Positions 9,293-17,026 of a stretch of DNA of 64,000 nucleotides are shown in pieces. The notes beneath the pieces are model-generated. The model ran no database searches. It had not been told where the DNA came from and saw only the letters and a program-made list of their open reading frames with translations. The position numbers were made by a program, and so were the translations under genes. This DNA is from SVQP01 sp045603085 (lineage in GTDB: Bacteria; Bacillota; Clostridia; Oscillospirales; CAG-272), in NCBI GenBank assembly GCA_045603085.1, contig JAZULL010000100.1, forward strand, positions 7,352-71,351, read 5' to 3'. Within the stretch, counting starts at the first letter, position 1, and each line of letters starts with the position of its first letter.

Positions 9293-9321
9293 TTGACAAT
9301 ATAATGAATATATAGTATCAT
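9293..9321 (+). promoter_or_regulatory. Strong sigma-A promoter of the surface-protein gene
   Basis: TTGACA (9293-9298), 17-base spacer, TATCAT (9316-9321). The predicted transcript has a leader of about 60 bases before AAAGGAGA and the ATG at 9387. Confidence 0.7.
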
Positions 9322-9386
9322 GTTAATAGCGATGGTACATATTTCGATATTTCGTATCATTTATCAAACCTAAAAGGAGACAGACC

Positions 9387-10838
9387 ATGAAAAAACTTTT
9401 AGCTCTTATTCTGTTCGCAACCCTTTGCATCGGTTGCCTGTGCGTCGGTATTTCGGCCGAGGACACCGAATACACCGCTGACACCTGGGCAAACGCCGAG
9501 CTCAAGGGCTTGTTCTTCCAGGACGGAGAGTACATCTACTCTGACCTTGCCGAAAATTATGAAGCTTGGTGGTGGGAGGACTACGTTGAAGAAATCGACG
9601 AATATCCCATTGCCGCTTACGTCAACATGCGCGGCTTTGCAATGTCCGCTGACGGCAAGTTTGCCTACATGGGCACTCTGAACGGCGGTACCGGCGTTCG
9701 CGGCGTTGTCGTTCTCAACACCGCTACCGGTTGTATTACCGACCTCTACTACAAGTATGACGGCGAAAACGGCCTTGCAGGCTCTGCTTTCTCTTATGCC
9801 AAGGGCATTGATGCAGACGATCGCGGCTACGTTTACACCGGATTTGCTTTCTCCAACAACTACAACCTGCTCAACCTCGGCATTGCCAAGCAGCTGGAAA
9901 ACGGCAAGCTGGAAGAGGTTTACTACGGTGCTGTTTATGACAACGGTCAGGTTCCCGGTGACTCCGCCGGCACCAAGGTTGGCGTGAATGGCGTTGAGGT
10001 TGCCAAGATCGGCGACAAGTACTACTGCTTCGTGATGTCCAACTACCAGCACGACGCTCTGTACTGCTTCGACGTAACCGATCCTGCCGCTCCCGTTCTC
10101 AACAAGGACTTCGGTATTGACGGCGTGATCGATTTCAACGATGCAGACTGCACCATCGACATTGACGGCAAGCATCTGGACGAGGGTCAGTACCTCGAGG
10201 TAGATACTGACGGTACCGTTTGGCTGTGCGCCTCCCTTAAGGAAGGCGGCACCGGCATTATCAAGATCGATGCTACCGGTATCACCTGCCTTGGCTACAC
10301 CGAGCACGAAAGTGCTTACTGCATTTCTCACTACGGCAACTTCCTGCTTGTTGGTCTTAAGAACGGCACGGCCATCAACGTGCTGGACGATTCCACTATG
10401 GAGCAGGTAGCAACCATTGAGATTCCCGATGCAGACCGCGTTACCCGTATCCGCGTAATCAACGACACCCTGTACGTTTGCGGCGCAGGCGCTGACTCCA
10501 TGCCCTACAACACCATCTATGCAGCTCCCCTGACCGCCGAGGCGCAGGCTGCTCTGGATGCACAGGTTGCAGTGCTCGACGCATTCCAGCAGACCGACGT
10601 GTCCCAAGAAGAGACCACCGAGGATCCCACCGAGGATACCACTCCCGAGGAAACCACCGAGGCTCCTCCCATAGGCGAACAACCCACCGAGACTGACGAC
10701 GTCACCACCGAGGCTCCCTCAGGTGAAGGAACAACCGAGGCTCCCAAGACCGAAAAGGCTTGCGGCGGCATCGTGGGTGCTGGCGTTCTGGCCATCATCG
10801 CGCTTGGTGCATGTGCCGTTACTAAGAGGAGAGATTAA
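9387..10838 (+). CDS. Secreted, C-terminally anchored beta-propeller-like surface protein
   Basis: A 483-aa exported protein. The signal peptide is about 24 residues, with cleavage likely after GISA. The body has repeated strand-loop units with aromatic and Gly/Asp turns (MSADGKFAYMGT, VDTDGTVWLCA, HYGNFLLVGLKNG) that suggest a beta-propeller. Residues about 400-450 form a T/E/P-rich linker with repeated TTEAP units. The protein ends in a Cys-Gly-Gly segment, a hydrophobic helix (VGAGVLAIIALGACAV) and a basic TKRRD tail. The tail arrangement resembles a sorting or membrane anchor, but it is not LPxTG. Codons lean to GCT/GTT/GGC compared with neighbours, suggesting high expression. Specific function unknown. 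Confidence 0.75.
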   Translation: MKKLLALILFATLCIGCLCVGISAEDTEYTADTWANAELKGLFFQDGEYIYSDLAENYEAWWWEDYVEEIDEYPIAAYVNMRGFAMSADGKFAYMGTLNGGTGVRGVVVLNTATGCITDLYYKYDGENGLAGSAFSYAKGIDADDRGYVYTGFAFSNNYNLLNLGIAKQLENGKLEEVYYGAVYDNGQVPGDSAGTKVGVNGVEVAKIGDKYYCFVMSNYQHDALYCFDVTDPAAPVLNKDFGIDGVIDFNDADCTIDIDGKHLDEGQYLEVDTDGTVWLCASLKEGGTGIIKIDATGITCLGYTEHESAYCISHYGNFLLVGLKNGTAINVLDDSTMEQVATIEIPDADRVTRIRVINDTLYVCGAGADSMPYNTIYAAPLTAEAQAALDAQVAVLDAFQQTDVSQEETTEDPTEDTTPEETTEAPPIGEQPTETDDVTTEAPSGEGTTEAPKTEKACGGIVGAGVLAIIALGACAVTKRRD

Positions 10839-10868
10839 TTCCCTTTAATAACCTAAACCACCACGGAT

Positions 10869-10897
10869 GGCGTGATGCTCCACAGGAGTATCACGCC
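10869..10897 (+). terminator. Terminator-like hairpin after the surface-protein gene
   Basis: A 13-base, nearly perfect stem (GGCGTGATGCTCC / GGAGTATCACGCC) with a three-base loop, 30 bases after the stop codon. There is no T-tract, so it may instead stabilise the mRNA 3' end. Confidence 0.5.
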
Positions 10898-10899
10898 AC

Positions 10900-11070
10900 G
10901 ATATAAATCCCTTGCAGGATTTGCGATATACGCTGACGCGTGCGATATATCTTCGATGCGATATGCCCTGCGGGGCGTCAGGGGATTTATATCATATCGC
11001 GCCGAGCATAGCGAGGCATATCGCAACCGAGTATAGCGAGGTTATATCGCATTCGCAAAGCGAATATATC
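10900..11070. repeat. Cluster of short palindromes punctuated by GATAT/ATATC
   Basis: The outer arms GATATAAATCCC (10900-10911) and GGGATTTATATC (10982-10993) are perfect inverted copies. Inside and beyond are small hairpins such as AAATCC-GGATTT, GCCC-GGGC and ATTCGC-GCGAAT. Each is bordered by cgatat or atatcgc. Two direct near-copies (CCGAG-x-ATAGCGAGG, about 11003-11042) follow one another. I have a recollection of comparable palindromic arrays in genomes of gut Clostridia. This copy encodes no protein. Confidence 0.7.
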
Positions 11071-11076
11071 GTCTGA

Positions 11077-11130
11077 CAGAAAAAAGAGAGGACATTTCGG
11101 TTTTCCGATTTGTTCTCTCTTTCTGCTTTT
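11077..11130 (+). terminator. Rho-independent terminator
   Basis: The stem CAGAAAAAAGAGAGGACA / TGTTCTCTCTTTCTG, with a small bulge, is followed by CTTTT. Confidence 0.65.
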
Positions 11131-11280
11131 AATAGGGAGGACTTATTTCCGTGGCTTTTTTGTGACTACGCAAAATTTTTCGGAAAAATTTCTCAAAACC
11201 TAGAACTTTTTGCAAAAAAATCCGACTATATAGATAGAGGGTAATACAACCAACGGTAGGAAAATTATTTCTCTACCCTC

Positions 11281-11309
11281 TTGACAAACAGTTTGATATG
11301 TTGTATTAT
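11281..11309 (+). promoter_or_regulatory. Promoter of the GntR-ABC operon
   Basis: TTGACA (11281-11286), 17 bases, TATTAT (11304-11309). The -10 box overlaps the palindromic operator at 11307-11324. Confidence 0.8.
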
Positions 11310-11324
11310 TGTATTAGTACAATA
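11307..11324. promoter_or_regulatory. Probable operator for the YtrA-type GntR regulator
   Basis: An 18-base palindrome: TATTGTA, a four-base centre TTAG, TACAATA. It covers the end of the -10 box and the expected transcription start, the right place for autorepression by the regulator encoded 26 bases downstream. Confidence 0.65.
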
Positions 11325-11349
11325 GTACAAGAAACGGAGGGACACAACC

Positions 11350-11715
11350 GTGATCAATCTCACCCCCCAGTCGTCCGTATCGCAGCAGCTGCTTTACAAA
11401 TACCGACTGGACATTACAAACGGGAAATATCCGCCCGGAAGTCAATTCCCCACGGTGCGCGCGCTGGCTTACGAGGAATCGGTCAATCCCAACACCATGC
11501 AAAAGGTGCTGACCCTACTCGAGCAGGACGCCTTACTGATCAGCCACGGCACCAAGGGCAGATTTGTCACCGAGGACACAGCCGTCATCGCGCACGTAAG
11601 ACTTCTTTTGCAGAACGATTATCTGCAAAGAGTCAGAGAGAGCGCGCGACAGCTTGGCATTACCAAGCAGCAATTTATGCAATTTTTAGAAGAAAGTGAG
11701 GACATAGACGTATGA
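11350..11715 (+). CDS. GntR family (YtrA subfamily) transcriptional regulator
   Basis: A 121-aa protein with a GntR-type winged helix: QLLYKYRLDITNGKYPPGSQ, PTVRALAYEESVNPNTMQK and GTKGRFV. A short C-terminal helical dimerisation tail replaces the large effector domains of FadR or HutC types, the hallmark of the YtrA subfamily. The start is GTG at 11350, nine bases after GGAGG. The stop overlaps the ATG of the ABC ATPase. YtrA-type repressors control the ABC transporter encoded beside them and often respond to cell-wall-active antibiotics; here only the arrangement is seen. Confidence 0.9.
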   Translation: MINLTPQSSVSQQLLYKYRLDITNGKYPPGSQFPTVRALAYEESVNPNTMQKVLTLLEQDALLISHGTKGRFVTEDTAVIAHVRLLLQNDYLQRVRESARQLGITKQQFMQFLEESEDIDV

Positions 11716-12428
11716 GCCAACCGATTTTAGTGTGCGAAAAGCTCACCAAGAGCTATAAACGGGGCAAGCCTGTGCTCAACGAGCTGGAATTTGTTGTCCA
11801 GCCCGGCAAGATCGTGGGACTTCTCGGCCCCAACGGTTGCGGAAAATCCACCCTGCTCAAGCTGGTGGCGGGACTGTTGCAGCAGGACAGCGGCAGTATT
11901 CTGATCTGCGGGCAGGAGCGCAGCGAGAAAACCAATTCCCTGGTTTCTTTTCTGCCCGAGCGTCCCTATTTCTCGTCGTCTATGTCTGTCAATGCCATGA
12001 TGGACTATTTCGGCGACTTTTACGAGGACTTTGACCGCGAGCTGGCGCTGACCATGCTCTCCGATCTTGGCATTGACCCGAGGGCGCGCATGCGCACGCT
12101 CTCCAAGGGCACCAAGGAAAAGGTACAGCTGATCCTTGTCATGGCGCGCCGCGCAAAGCTTTACCTGTTGGACGAGCCGATCGGCGGCGTTGACCCCGCG
12201 GCACGCGATTACATTCTCAAAACCATCATTGGTAACTATAACCCCGAGGCCTCGGCCATCATCACCACGCACCTGATTGCGGACGTGGAGAGCGTGCTGG
12301 ACGATTTCGCCTTTGTGGACGGCGGAAAGATCGCCATGTGCGGCGACGCCGACGAGGCGCGTGAGCAACACGGCAAGACCTTGGATGAGCTTTTCAGGGA
12401 GGTGTTCAGATGTTCAAGAAATGCTTAA
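11712..12428 (+). CDS. ABC transporter ATP-binding protein (YtrB-like)
   Basis: A 238-aa ABC ATPase. Walker A is GLLGPNGCGKSTLL (about residues 36-49), the signature region is LSKGTKEKVQL, Walker B is LYLLDEPIGGVDPAAR and the switch His is in ITTHLI. The canonical LSGGQ is replaced by LSKGT, common in the YtrB/EcsA-like exporters. It overlaps the upstream regulator (ATGA) and overlaps the downstream permease by 19 bases, so all three are co-translated. Likely an efflux or cell-envelope stress transporter. Confidence 0.9.
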   Translation: MSQPILVCEKLTKSYKRGKPVLNELEFVVQPGKIVGLLGPNGCGKSTLLKLVAGLLQQDSGSILICGQERSEKTNSLVSFLPERPYFSSSMSVNAMMDYFGDFYEDFDRELALTMLSDLGIDPRARMRTLSKGTKEKVQLILVMARRAKLYLLDEPIGGVDPAARDYILKTIIGNYNPEASAIITTHLIADVESVLDDFAFVDGGKIAMCGDADEAREQHGKTLDELFREVFRCSRNA

Positions 12429-13381
12429 AATACGATCTGCGTGCCTTTGGCAAGATCTGGCTGATGGCGGCGGGCATTGCCCTGTTGCTTGGTGTGATCT
12501 GCTCGCTGGGCGTCGGTCTCTTCTCCTTCTCGCTCATCTATGAAGTCTACACGTCATCGCTCGTTGATTCATATACCCCCGGCCTGCTGTTCTATACCCA
12601 AATGTTTTTAGGCGCGATATGCGCCATGCTGATGACCGCAGGCTCGCTGGTCATGGTGCTGGGCACAAGCATTGCCAACTACGTGCGCTATTACACCCAC
12701 CTCTTTACCGACCAAGGATACCTCACCTTTACCCTGCCCGTCAAGCGCTCCACCATTTTCTGGTCCAAGACGGTCAGCGCGTACCTCTATAATCTCGGTG
12801 CGATCACGGTCACCTCGATCATGGGCATTCTGTCGGCACTTGGCGTAGCATGCGGCATTGTGGCGGGCGTGTTCTACGTTGGCATGATGCAGACCGGTAT
12901 GACGCTGCTCGAGCTGCTGCAGACCTTTGATTGGGCAGATTTCGTGGAGATCTGGAACGTTATCAAGAACTGGATCCTCAACGATCTCGGCTTGATCAAC
13001 GTTTTCCGCATCTTGTTTATTTCGCTGTTGCTGGGTATCGTATATCTGGCGGCAGATTTCGCTTCGATCATGACCGGTTATTTCTGCATCACCATCGGTG
13101 CGACGCTGTTCCGCAAGCTCAAGCTGCTGAGCGCTCTGGTCTGCTACTACGTGGTCAACAACGTGCTGGCTGTTCCCGCCGTGTATTTCGGCACGTACTA
13201 TTTCATGTTTGCAGGCATGCTTGGCACGATTGCCATTCCCCAGCTGTTTGAAAACGTGCATATCGGCATGAGCGTGATCTATCTGATCCTTGCGATCATG
13301 GCGGTTATGTTTGTCACCATCGGTCTTGCCATGGCGTTCTTCTCAATCTGGCGCCTGGACAAGAAGCTCAATCTTGCGTAA
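12410..13381 (+). CDS. ABC transporter permease, about six membrane segments
   Basis: A 323-aa integral membrane protein that begins MFKKCLKYDLRAFGKIW, a basic amphipathic start typical of ABC-2-type permeases. It continues with about six hydrophobic segments, the last near IYLILAIMAVMFVTIGLAM. The GTSIANYVRYYTHLF region and the long loop before VKRSTIFWSK resemble permeases of YtrC/D or bacitracin-efflux type. It overlaps the ATPase gene by 19 bases and is followed 13 bases later by an exported protein gene. Substrate unknown. Confidence 0.85.
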   Translation: MFKKCLKYDLRAFGKIWLMAAGIALLLGVICSLGVGLFSFSLIYEVYTSSLVDSYTPGLLFYTQMFLGAICAMLMTAGSLVMVLGTSIANYVRYYTHLFTDQGYLTFTLPVKRSTIFWSKTVSAYLYNLGAITVTSIMGILSALGVACGIVAGVFYVGMMQTGMTLLELLQTFDWADFVEIWNVIKNWILNDLGLINVFRILFISLLLGIVYLAADFASIMTGYFCITIGATLFRKLKLLSALVCYYVVNNVLAVPAVYFGTYYFMFAGMLGTIAIPQLFENVHIGMSVIYLILAIMAVMFVTIGLAMAFFSIWRLDKKLNLA

Positions 13382-13394
13382 AGGAGGTGCAGAT

Positions 13395-14435
13395 ATGAAA
13401 AACTTCAAGAAATTATCCGCGCTTCTCATCGCTCTTTTCATGATCCTCTCGCTTTGTCTGCCCGTGCTTGCGGCAGATTACCCCACCGAGGAAATTGACG
13501 AAGCCGTTGTTTGGTCGTACGACGAGACCACGGGCGAGCTGACTCACGGCGAGGTGGTATACGAGGAATATTTTATCTCCTCGGGCTTCTGGGTGATCGG
13601 TGACCGATACAGATACAAGGAAACGGTCTACATGGAGCTCTACAATCTCCAGGATCATACCGTATCGCAGTTCATCCCCGATGCCACAGTGCCCTCCGTA
13701 CGCTCCGACATTGCGTTTGTCAGTTACTCCGCCTATTCCGGTGACGGTGACTTGCGCATATTCGTCACACCCGAGGGTAAGGCAGTCATGGATGCCTTTG
13801 AAAACGGACAATACACGTCTTATCAGTTTGCAGAGTATAAATCCCAGAGAGTGGATCTCTCAAAAGATTTCATAACGGATATTGAAAACCGCGAGCCAAA
13901 CCTGACACTGGACGTCAGAACGCTTCGCAATGCGACCAAATACAAGATCCTGGGCATTGATGCAACCGGAAACTTCGCGCACATCATGGGCGCGGTTTAT
14001 CAGACCGTGGACGGTCACGGCTACGTTTACGTAGACTACGATGCTCTTGAGAGCAATATGCTGGACGCCGACGGTACGTTGTCCTACCGTGGGGGTGAGG
14101 TGCCCGCATACACATTGGATGCCGCAATGGTCGGAGACCTGATCGTGCAGGCACAAAACTGCAAGAATGTCAGCCCTCGGGTGTACTCGGCAAACGACTT
14201 TGAGGACGACGACCTCGACATAGATCAGACCCCTGCGCTGATTCTGTTTGCGCTGATGCTCTCGCCGTTCTTATACGTCGCTCCCCTGCTGTTCTTAGTG
14301 CTGGGCATTGTGATGTGCTCGATCAAAAAGATTCCCGGCAGAAAGCGCTGGGGCGGCCTTGTCGCCGTTTCCTGCCTGTGGCTGGCCTGCTCGGTTGCCA
14401 TTACGGTGCTGTGCATCGTGGCGATGGTGATTTAA
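13395..14435 (+). CDS. Exported membrane protein of the ABC operon, unknown family
   Basis: 346 aa. A signal peptide (about 25 residues, ending PVLAA) is followed by an extracytoplasmic domain rich in Tyr, Asp and Val. Two C-terminal membrane helices (about 275-302 and 320-345) are separated by a basic loop (KKIPGRKRW). The start at 13395 sits six bases after a near-perfect AAGGAGGT; the longer frame would lie inside the permease gene. Position directly after the permease suggests an accessory protein of this transporter. I do not recognise the domain. Confidence 0.7.
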   Translation: MKNFKKLSALLIALFMILSLCLPVLAADYPTEEIDEAVVWSYDETTGELTHGEVVYEEYFISSGFWVIGDRYRYKETVYMELYNLQDHTVSQFIPDATVPSVRSDIAFVSYSAYSGDGDLRIFVTPEGKAVMDAFENGQYTSYQFAEYKSQRVDLSKDFITDIENREPNLTLDVRTLRNATKYKILGIDATGNFAHIMGAVYQTVDGHGYVYVDYDALESNMLDADGTLSYRGGEVPAYTLDAAMVGDLIVQAQNCKNVSPRVYSANDFEDDDLDIDQTPALILFALMLSPFLYVAPLLFLVLGIVMCSIKKIPGRKRWGGLVAVSCLWLACSVAITVLCIVAMVI

Positions 14436-14490
14436 TAGAAAAAGACCGAACCCACGGGGCTGATGAATTAGCGACAAAACCAAATATTAC

Positions 14491-14525
14491 AAAAGCAGAA
14501 GTCTTTCGTGGCTTCTGCTTTTTCA
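14491..14525 (+). terminator. Rho-independent terminator inside the nested repeat
   Basis: A perfect 11-base stem AAAAGCAGAAG / CTTCTGCTTTT with a ten-base loop, followed by TTTC. Confidence 0.7.
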
Positions 14526-14561
14526 TATCATAAGACGTGCCGGAGCGTCCTATGTAAAAAA

Positions 14562-14598
14562 ACGGAGTCTGCTATATCAAACAGACTCCGTAATTTTT
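14562..14598. terminator. Bidirectional hairpin inside the nested repeat
   Basis: A perfect ten-base stem ACGGAGTCTG / CAGACTCCGT with a ten-base loop. It is flanked by an A-run on the left and AATTTTTATT on the right. Confidence 0.65.
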
Positions 14599-14691
14599 AT
14601 TATTCAGTTGTTCTTCCGTTAATCTATCAGACCCATGGGTTCGGTCTTTTTTGTTATATCATGATCGGCACGTTTGTAAGGCAACGACACC

Positions 14692-15621
14692 TCACAACGA
14701 CCGCTCGTACAGATAATCCTTGACGCCGCGGTGAAACCACAGCATATACACGCAAAACAGATCCAGCAGGATGGCTACCACCAACGCGCCCGTTACGAAT
14801 ATGCCCGCCTCGGTGGGCATGAAGCGCTCGACAACCGTGATTGAGCCGTCCATGTTGGTTACGTGTTCAAAGCCAAGCCGAGTGCCCGGCAGATAATTCG
14901 GAATCTGCAACGCCACCAGAGCCGCGCTGAGCACGTGGCGGACAATACTGACCACGCGCGACCAGACCGCACCGCGGAACAAATACACGGTCAACACAAC
15001 AAACAATGCAATGTTGATCAGCCCCGGCAGAAGCATTTGCGTGCTTACGTAGGTCAAGCCCATATCCAGCACAACCATAAAGCCCATGACGACGCTGTAA
15101 AAGATCAGAAAGGTTTTGCCAAGCCGCTCCCGCTTCTCTTCCCTGTGGGCAATCTCCAGCATCTCGGGGCTGTAGTCGGTATTTTCGGGTCCGCGCTCGC
15201 AAAACTCGGCAAAGGTCTCGCCCTTGTAAGGTGCGGCACCGTGCGAGGTGATCTTAGCCCCCAGCATTTCGGCCAGTCGCTCGGCCGACAGCGTGTCGTT
15301 GGTGGAGGCCTCGGAAAGCTTATCCTTGGCCTTGCTCAGCCGCAAATTCTGCTCGGCCACGCGACCGCGCCAGCCTGCCAGCACGTCCCCACACTTCTCG
15401 GGATTCTCCAGCATGAGTGCAATCTCGTCCAAGGTAAACTCGGCGCGGCGCAGCTCGGACACCACAGCCAGCTCGCGCAGATTATGATCCGAGAACACCA
15501 AATATTCCCTGCCGCGCTCCCAATACCTTTCGGGATGCACAAGGCCTCGCTCGCAATATAATCTCACGGCACGCTCGGTCAGCCCCGAGCGTGCGCAAAT
15601 CTCTTTCATTTTCATGGTCAA
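14692..15621 (-). CDS. MerR family regulator with a membrane-spanning C-terminal domain
   Basis: 309 aa. Residues 1-70 are a MerR DNA-binding domain (MKEICARSGLTERAVRLYCE, then YLVFSDHNLRELAVVSELR), followed by a coiled dimerisation helix to about 115. From about residue 170 there are four hydrophobic segments (LIFYSVVMGFMVVLDMGL, LINIALFVVLTVYLF, VLSAALVALQIPNYL, VVAILLDLFCVYMLW). It is therefore a membrane-anchored transcription factor. Its own promoter (15662-15692) has the long spacer and dyad typical of MerR targets, pointing to autoregulation. The signal is unknown; envelope or lipid stress is a guess. Confidence 0.85.
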   Translation of the reverse strand: MTMKMKEICARSGLTERAVRLYCERGLVHPERYWERGREYLVFSDHNLRELAVVSELRRAEFTLDEIALMLENPEKCGDVLAGWRGRVAEQNLRLSKAKDKLSEASTNDTLSAERLAEMLGAKITSHGAAPYKGETFAEFCERGPENTDYSPEMLEIAHREEKRERLGKTFLIFYSVVMGFMVVLDMGLTYVSTQMLLPGLINIALFVVLTVYLFRGAVWSRVVSIVRHVLSAALVALQIPNYLPGTRLGFEHVTNMDGSITVVERFMPTEAGIFVTGALVVAILLDLFCVYMLWFHRGVKDYLYERSL

Positions 15622-15661
15622 AGTCCTTTCAAATCAAAATGGGATGACGTTCTGTCACCCC

Positions 15662-15692
15662 ATTTTACAATCTTACCTTGGGAAAGTTTCAA
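15662..15692 (-). promoter_or_regulatory. MerR-type promoter with 19-base spacer and dyad
   Basis: On the minus strand, TTGAAA (15687-15692), a 19-base spacer and TAAAAT (15662-15667). The spacer contains CTTTCC-CAA-GGTAAG (15672-15686), an almost perfect dyad. MerR proteins activate such over-long promoters by untwisting the DNA. Confidence 0.75.
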
Positions 15693-15720
15693 TAGGTTTG
15701 ACCCATTGTTTACAGAAAAT

Positions 15721-16278
15721 TCATCTTCTGTCACTCTCGGGATAGACCGCGCGGCTGCCGCCCACGAATTTGGGACGGGTGCGCGCACAAAGCACGCTTG
15801 CAGCCCCTACGGTATTCTGTGCGATGCGCACGGGGACGGCTACGTGTCGCAGATGCATGCCGATCAGCGTGCCGCCGATATCCATGCCCGCATGCGCCTT
15901 GATATACTCGACCGCAACGGGCTCTTGCATGCCCGCCCATGCCGCTGTGGCAAACGATCCGCCCGCCTTGGGTTGCGGGATGACGCAAACCTGCTCCAGC
16001 CCATACCGCTCTGCGCATGCTCTCTCCACGATCAGGGCGCGGTTGAGATGCTCACAGCACTGTGCGGCCAGATACACGCCGCGCTCCATGCAGGCCTTGG
16101 CAACAGCCTCATATACGGCATTGGCCACCTCGGGTGCGGATGCGTGGCCGATCTGCCCTCCCGCGATCTCGGACGAGGAGCAACCGACCACAAGGATCTG
16201 TCCCTCTTTTACCCCTGCGGCGTCCAGCAGCTCGCAAACTGCCAGCTCCGCCTCTTTTCTGATCTGTGCGATTTCCAT
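15721..16278 (-). CDS. TIGR01440/UPF0340 family protein (YwlG-like)
   Basis: 185 aa, the usual size of this conserved Firmicutes family of unknown biochemical function. Recognisable stretches are VVGCSSSEIAGG, LAAQCCEHLNRALIVE, AGGSFATAAW and AHAGMDIGGTLIGMHL. The start codon is two bases from the nagB stop, so it belongs to the same transcript. The pairing with an amino-sugar gene hints at a link to that pathway, but I know of no proven activity. Confidence 0.85.
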   Translation of the reverse strand: MEIAQIRKEAELAVCELLDAAGVKEGQILVVGCSSSEIAGGQIGHASAPEVANAVYEAVAKACMERGVYLAAQCCEHLNRALIVERACAERYGLEQVCVIPQPKAGGSFATAAWAGMQEPVAVEYIKAHAGMDIGGTLIGMHLRHVAVPVRIAQNTVGAASVLCARTRPKFVGGSRAVYPESDRR

Positions 16279-16279
16279 A

Positions 16280-17002
16280 TCAGCCCTCGTAAGCGGCGGT
16301 GTCGCAGATCAGCGTCACGTCGGCGTGCAGATTCAGGAAGGACGCGGGACAGGAAGTGCTGACCATACCCGAAAGCATGGCCTTGACAGCCTCGTGCTTG
16401 CCCTTGCCGTTGGCCAGGATGATGATCTTCTTAGCCGAGAGGATGGTGCCCATACCCATGGTCAGCGCCAGCGTGGGCACTTGATCAATGCTCTGGAAGA
16501 AACGTGCATTGGCCTCCACCGTGTCGGCGGTCAGCTCGGTCACGTGGGTTGCGGGATACAGCGCCTCGGCGGGCTCGTTGAACGCGATATGACCGTTTCT
16601 GCCAATGCCCAGCACCTGAATATCCGCACCGCCCAGCTCGCGCACAAATGCCTCGTATCTTGCGGCCTCTGCGGCGGCATCCTCGGCGTCGCCGTTTGGC
16701 ACGTGGGTGTTGGCCTTATCCACGTTGATATGGTCAAACAGCTTGGTGTTCATAAAGTAGCGGTAGCTCTGCTCGTTATCGGGTGTGATGGGATAATACT
16801 CATCCAGATTGACCGTGGTCACAGCCGAGAAATCCAGCTCGCCCCCCCGATATTTGGCAATCAGCTCGGCGTACATGCCCTCGGGGGTGGATCCTGTTGC
16901 CAGACCCAGCACACAGTTGGGCTTATTCTTGACAACGTCAGCCACGATATCGGCGGCGACGCGGGACATTTCGGAATAGTCGTTACAGCAAACAATTTTC
17001 AT
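16280..17002 (-). CDS. nagB: Glucosamine-6-phosphate deaminase
   Basis: Converts glucosamine 6-phosphate to fructose 6-phosphate and ammonia, feeding amino sugars into glycolysis. 240 aa, full length. Family motifs present are LGLATGSTPEGMY (phosphate loop), VNLDEYYP and GIGRNGHIAFNEP, with the catalytic Asp, Glu and His in the last two. It lies between the DUF1385 gene and the TIGR01440 gene with very short gaps, with no nagA beside it. It lacks the long C-terminal extension of the hexameric, allosteric E. coli enzyme, as usual in Gram-positive bacteria. Confidence 0.95.
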   Translation of the reverse strand: MKIVCCNDYSEMSRVAADIVADVVKNKPNCVLGLATGSTPEGMYAELIAKYRGGELDFSAVTTVNLDEYYPITPDNEQSYRYFMNTKLFDHINVDKANTHVPNGDAEDAAAEAARYEAFVRELGGADIQVLGIGRNGHIAFNEPAEALYPATHVTELTADTVEANARFFQSIDQVPTLALTMGMGTILSAKKIIILANGKGKHEAVKAMLSGMVSTSCPASFLNLHADVTLICDTAAYEG

Positions 17003-17026
17003 GATTCAATCCTCCAAATCTACGGC

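Larger units (their letters stand above)
10839..11349. other. 511-base intergenic region
   Basis: No gene seen. From left to right it holds a terminator-like hairpin (10869-10897), a block of short palindromes spaced by GATAT/ATATC (10900-11070), a second terminator (11077-11130), an AT-rich stretch without recognisable structure (11131-11230) and the promoter/operator of the GntR operon. The 8-base arms AGAGGGTA (11236-11243) and TACCCTCT (11274-11281) flank the -35 region and could be a further regulator site. Confidence 0.7.
14439..14652. repeat. Nested inverted repeat of about 214 bases
   Basis: The left arm (14439-14470, AAAAAGACCGAACCCACGGG...) and the right arm (14620-14652, ending GGGTTCGGTCTTTTTT) are reverse complements with a few mismatches over about 32 bases. 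Two perfect hairpins lie between them. It separates convergent genes. Either strand would end in a T-run, so it can terminate in both directions. It has the geometry of a small non-coding element. Confidence 0.7.

Noticed and set aside
10900..11070. CRISPR-like repeat array
   Set aside because: Units are short palindromes of unequal length with no constant repeat and no unique spacers, and no cas gene is near.
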